From an uncultured Lachnospiraceae bacterium (lineage in GTDB: Bacteria; Bacillota; Clostridia; Lachnospirales; Lachnospiraceae), in NCBI GenBank assembly GCA_910577045.1, contig CAJTLB010000018.1, positions 1 through 63,729 on the forward strand: a DNA stretch of 63,729 bases, read 5' to 3'. The notes under the pieces were generated by a model. That model did not search any database. It worked only from the letters and a program-made list of their open reading frames with translations, and was not told the DNA's origin. The translations under genes were made by a program, and so were the position numbers. Each line of letters begins with the position of its first letter. Position 1 is the stretch's first letter. Positions 63,445 to 63,729 of the stretch are shown piece after piece.

Positions 63445-63729
63445 GAAGTAGCGTCCTATTTTATTCTTGAGTTTCCGCAAATTGTAATTCCAAAATGAAT
63501 ATAATCTCCCAAAGCACCAATCTGCCGAATTTTGAAAAGATATAGAGCAGCAGTCTTATGAATAGAGGCACTTTAATAAGCCCCGCCGGAACCGGACTTT
63601 GGGTGACATATTCTTTTATCTATTCAAACTGCCAGCTTAAGGCAAAGTTGACGGTATGCAGGGCGCCTTGTCCTGAACCAGAGTCTGATGCCCTCTTTTG
63701 CATACGACAGTATGCCTGAGATGCCTTTT
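63445..63729. other. Right-edge region, possible truncated gene on the minus strand
   Basis: From 63580 the GC content rises. A minus-strand frame is open from the edge to a stop at 63620-63622 (ending HTVNFALSWQFE). I do not recognise it; it might be a gene tail or a repeat. Nothing else is seen in 63445-63580. Confidence 0.25.

Noticed and set aside
63580..63729. Insertion sequence end or known repeat at the right edge
   Set aside because: The composition shift is suggestive, but no terminal repeat or transposase motif can be identified within the remaining bases.

Overview
The window looks like a chromosomal segment of a low-GC anaerobic Firmicute, most likely a Lachnospiraceae-type clostridium. 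Supporting this are GGAGG-type ribosome binding sites almost everywhere, TTGACA-N17-TATAAT promoters, a DUF6465/HPr-like pair, a pyrophosphate-type phosphofructokinase, a glycolytic gap-pgk-tpiA-gpmI cluster and a tmRNA whose tag ends in LAFAA. The assignment is inferred from gene content; no rRNA gene body lies inside the window.

Layout. 0-0.15 kb: promoter and leader of an rRNA operon reading leftward out of the window. 0.5-7.6 kb: accessory and signalling genes (AraC regulator plus EamA exporter, VanZ-like protein, lipoprotein, OmpR-type two-component system, DUF6465 protein, an HPr-like protein without the phosphoryl-accepting His). 8.1-8.7 kb: tRNA-Pro(CGG) and tmRNA with its own promoter. 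8.7-14 kb: membrane-anchored AraC regulator with a carbohydrate ABC importer whose binding-protein gene is broken. 14.3-20.4 kb: an oppBCDFA-type peptide importer with a strongly palindromic leader. 20.5-31.5 kb: smpB, rnr, secG, eno, a PocR-GGDEF protein, gpmI, tpiA, pgk and gap, all leftward. 32-44.9 kb: Na/Pi symporter, PHP phosphatase, PPi-PFK, SNF2 ATPase, mnmA and its cysteine desulfurase, a SpoVB-like flippase, metA and a DUF6512 membrane protein.

44.9-63.4 kb is the unusual part. Leftward genes: a sigma-factor-like/DUF262 fusion behind a consensus promoter with a LexA-like palindrome, a HipA-like kinase and a small basic protein. Rightward genes: a roughly 950-residue protein carrying an RNA-polymerase beta-prime/QDE-1/YonO-type Asp triad (DYDSD), an HU-like protein, an unknown protein, a tail-tube-like protein with an Ig-like domain, an LLH holin, a membrane coiled-coil protein, a BppU-type baseplate protein and a giant tape measure ending in cell-wall-binding repeats. 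No capsid, portal, terminase, integrase or lysin gene is visible. I read it as a phage-tail-derived locus with its own candidate single-chain RNA polymerase and unusual regulators: a domesticated or tailocin-like system, or part of a prophage whose other genes lie beyond the right edge. Two of its genes are interrupted here: the polymerase by a one-base frame change at an A7 run, and the tape measure by a 1.03-kb segment bounded by 27-bp imperfect inverted repeats.

Three copies of a 160-230 bp palindromic repeat with arms that differ between copies but stay complementary are scattered through the left half (0.2, 3.4 and 31.8 kb). Coordinates of starts were adjusted to the best ribosome binding site wherever the longest open frame was implausible.
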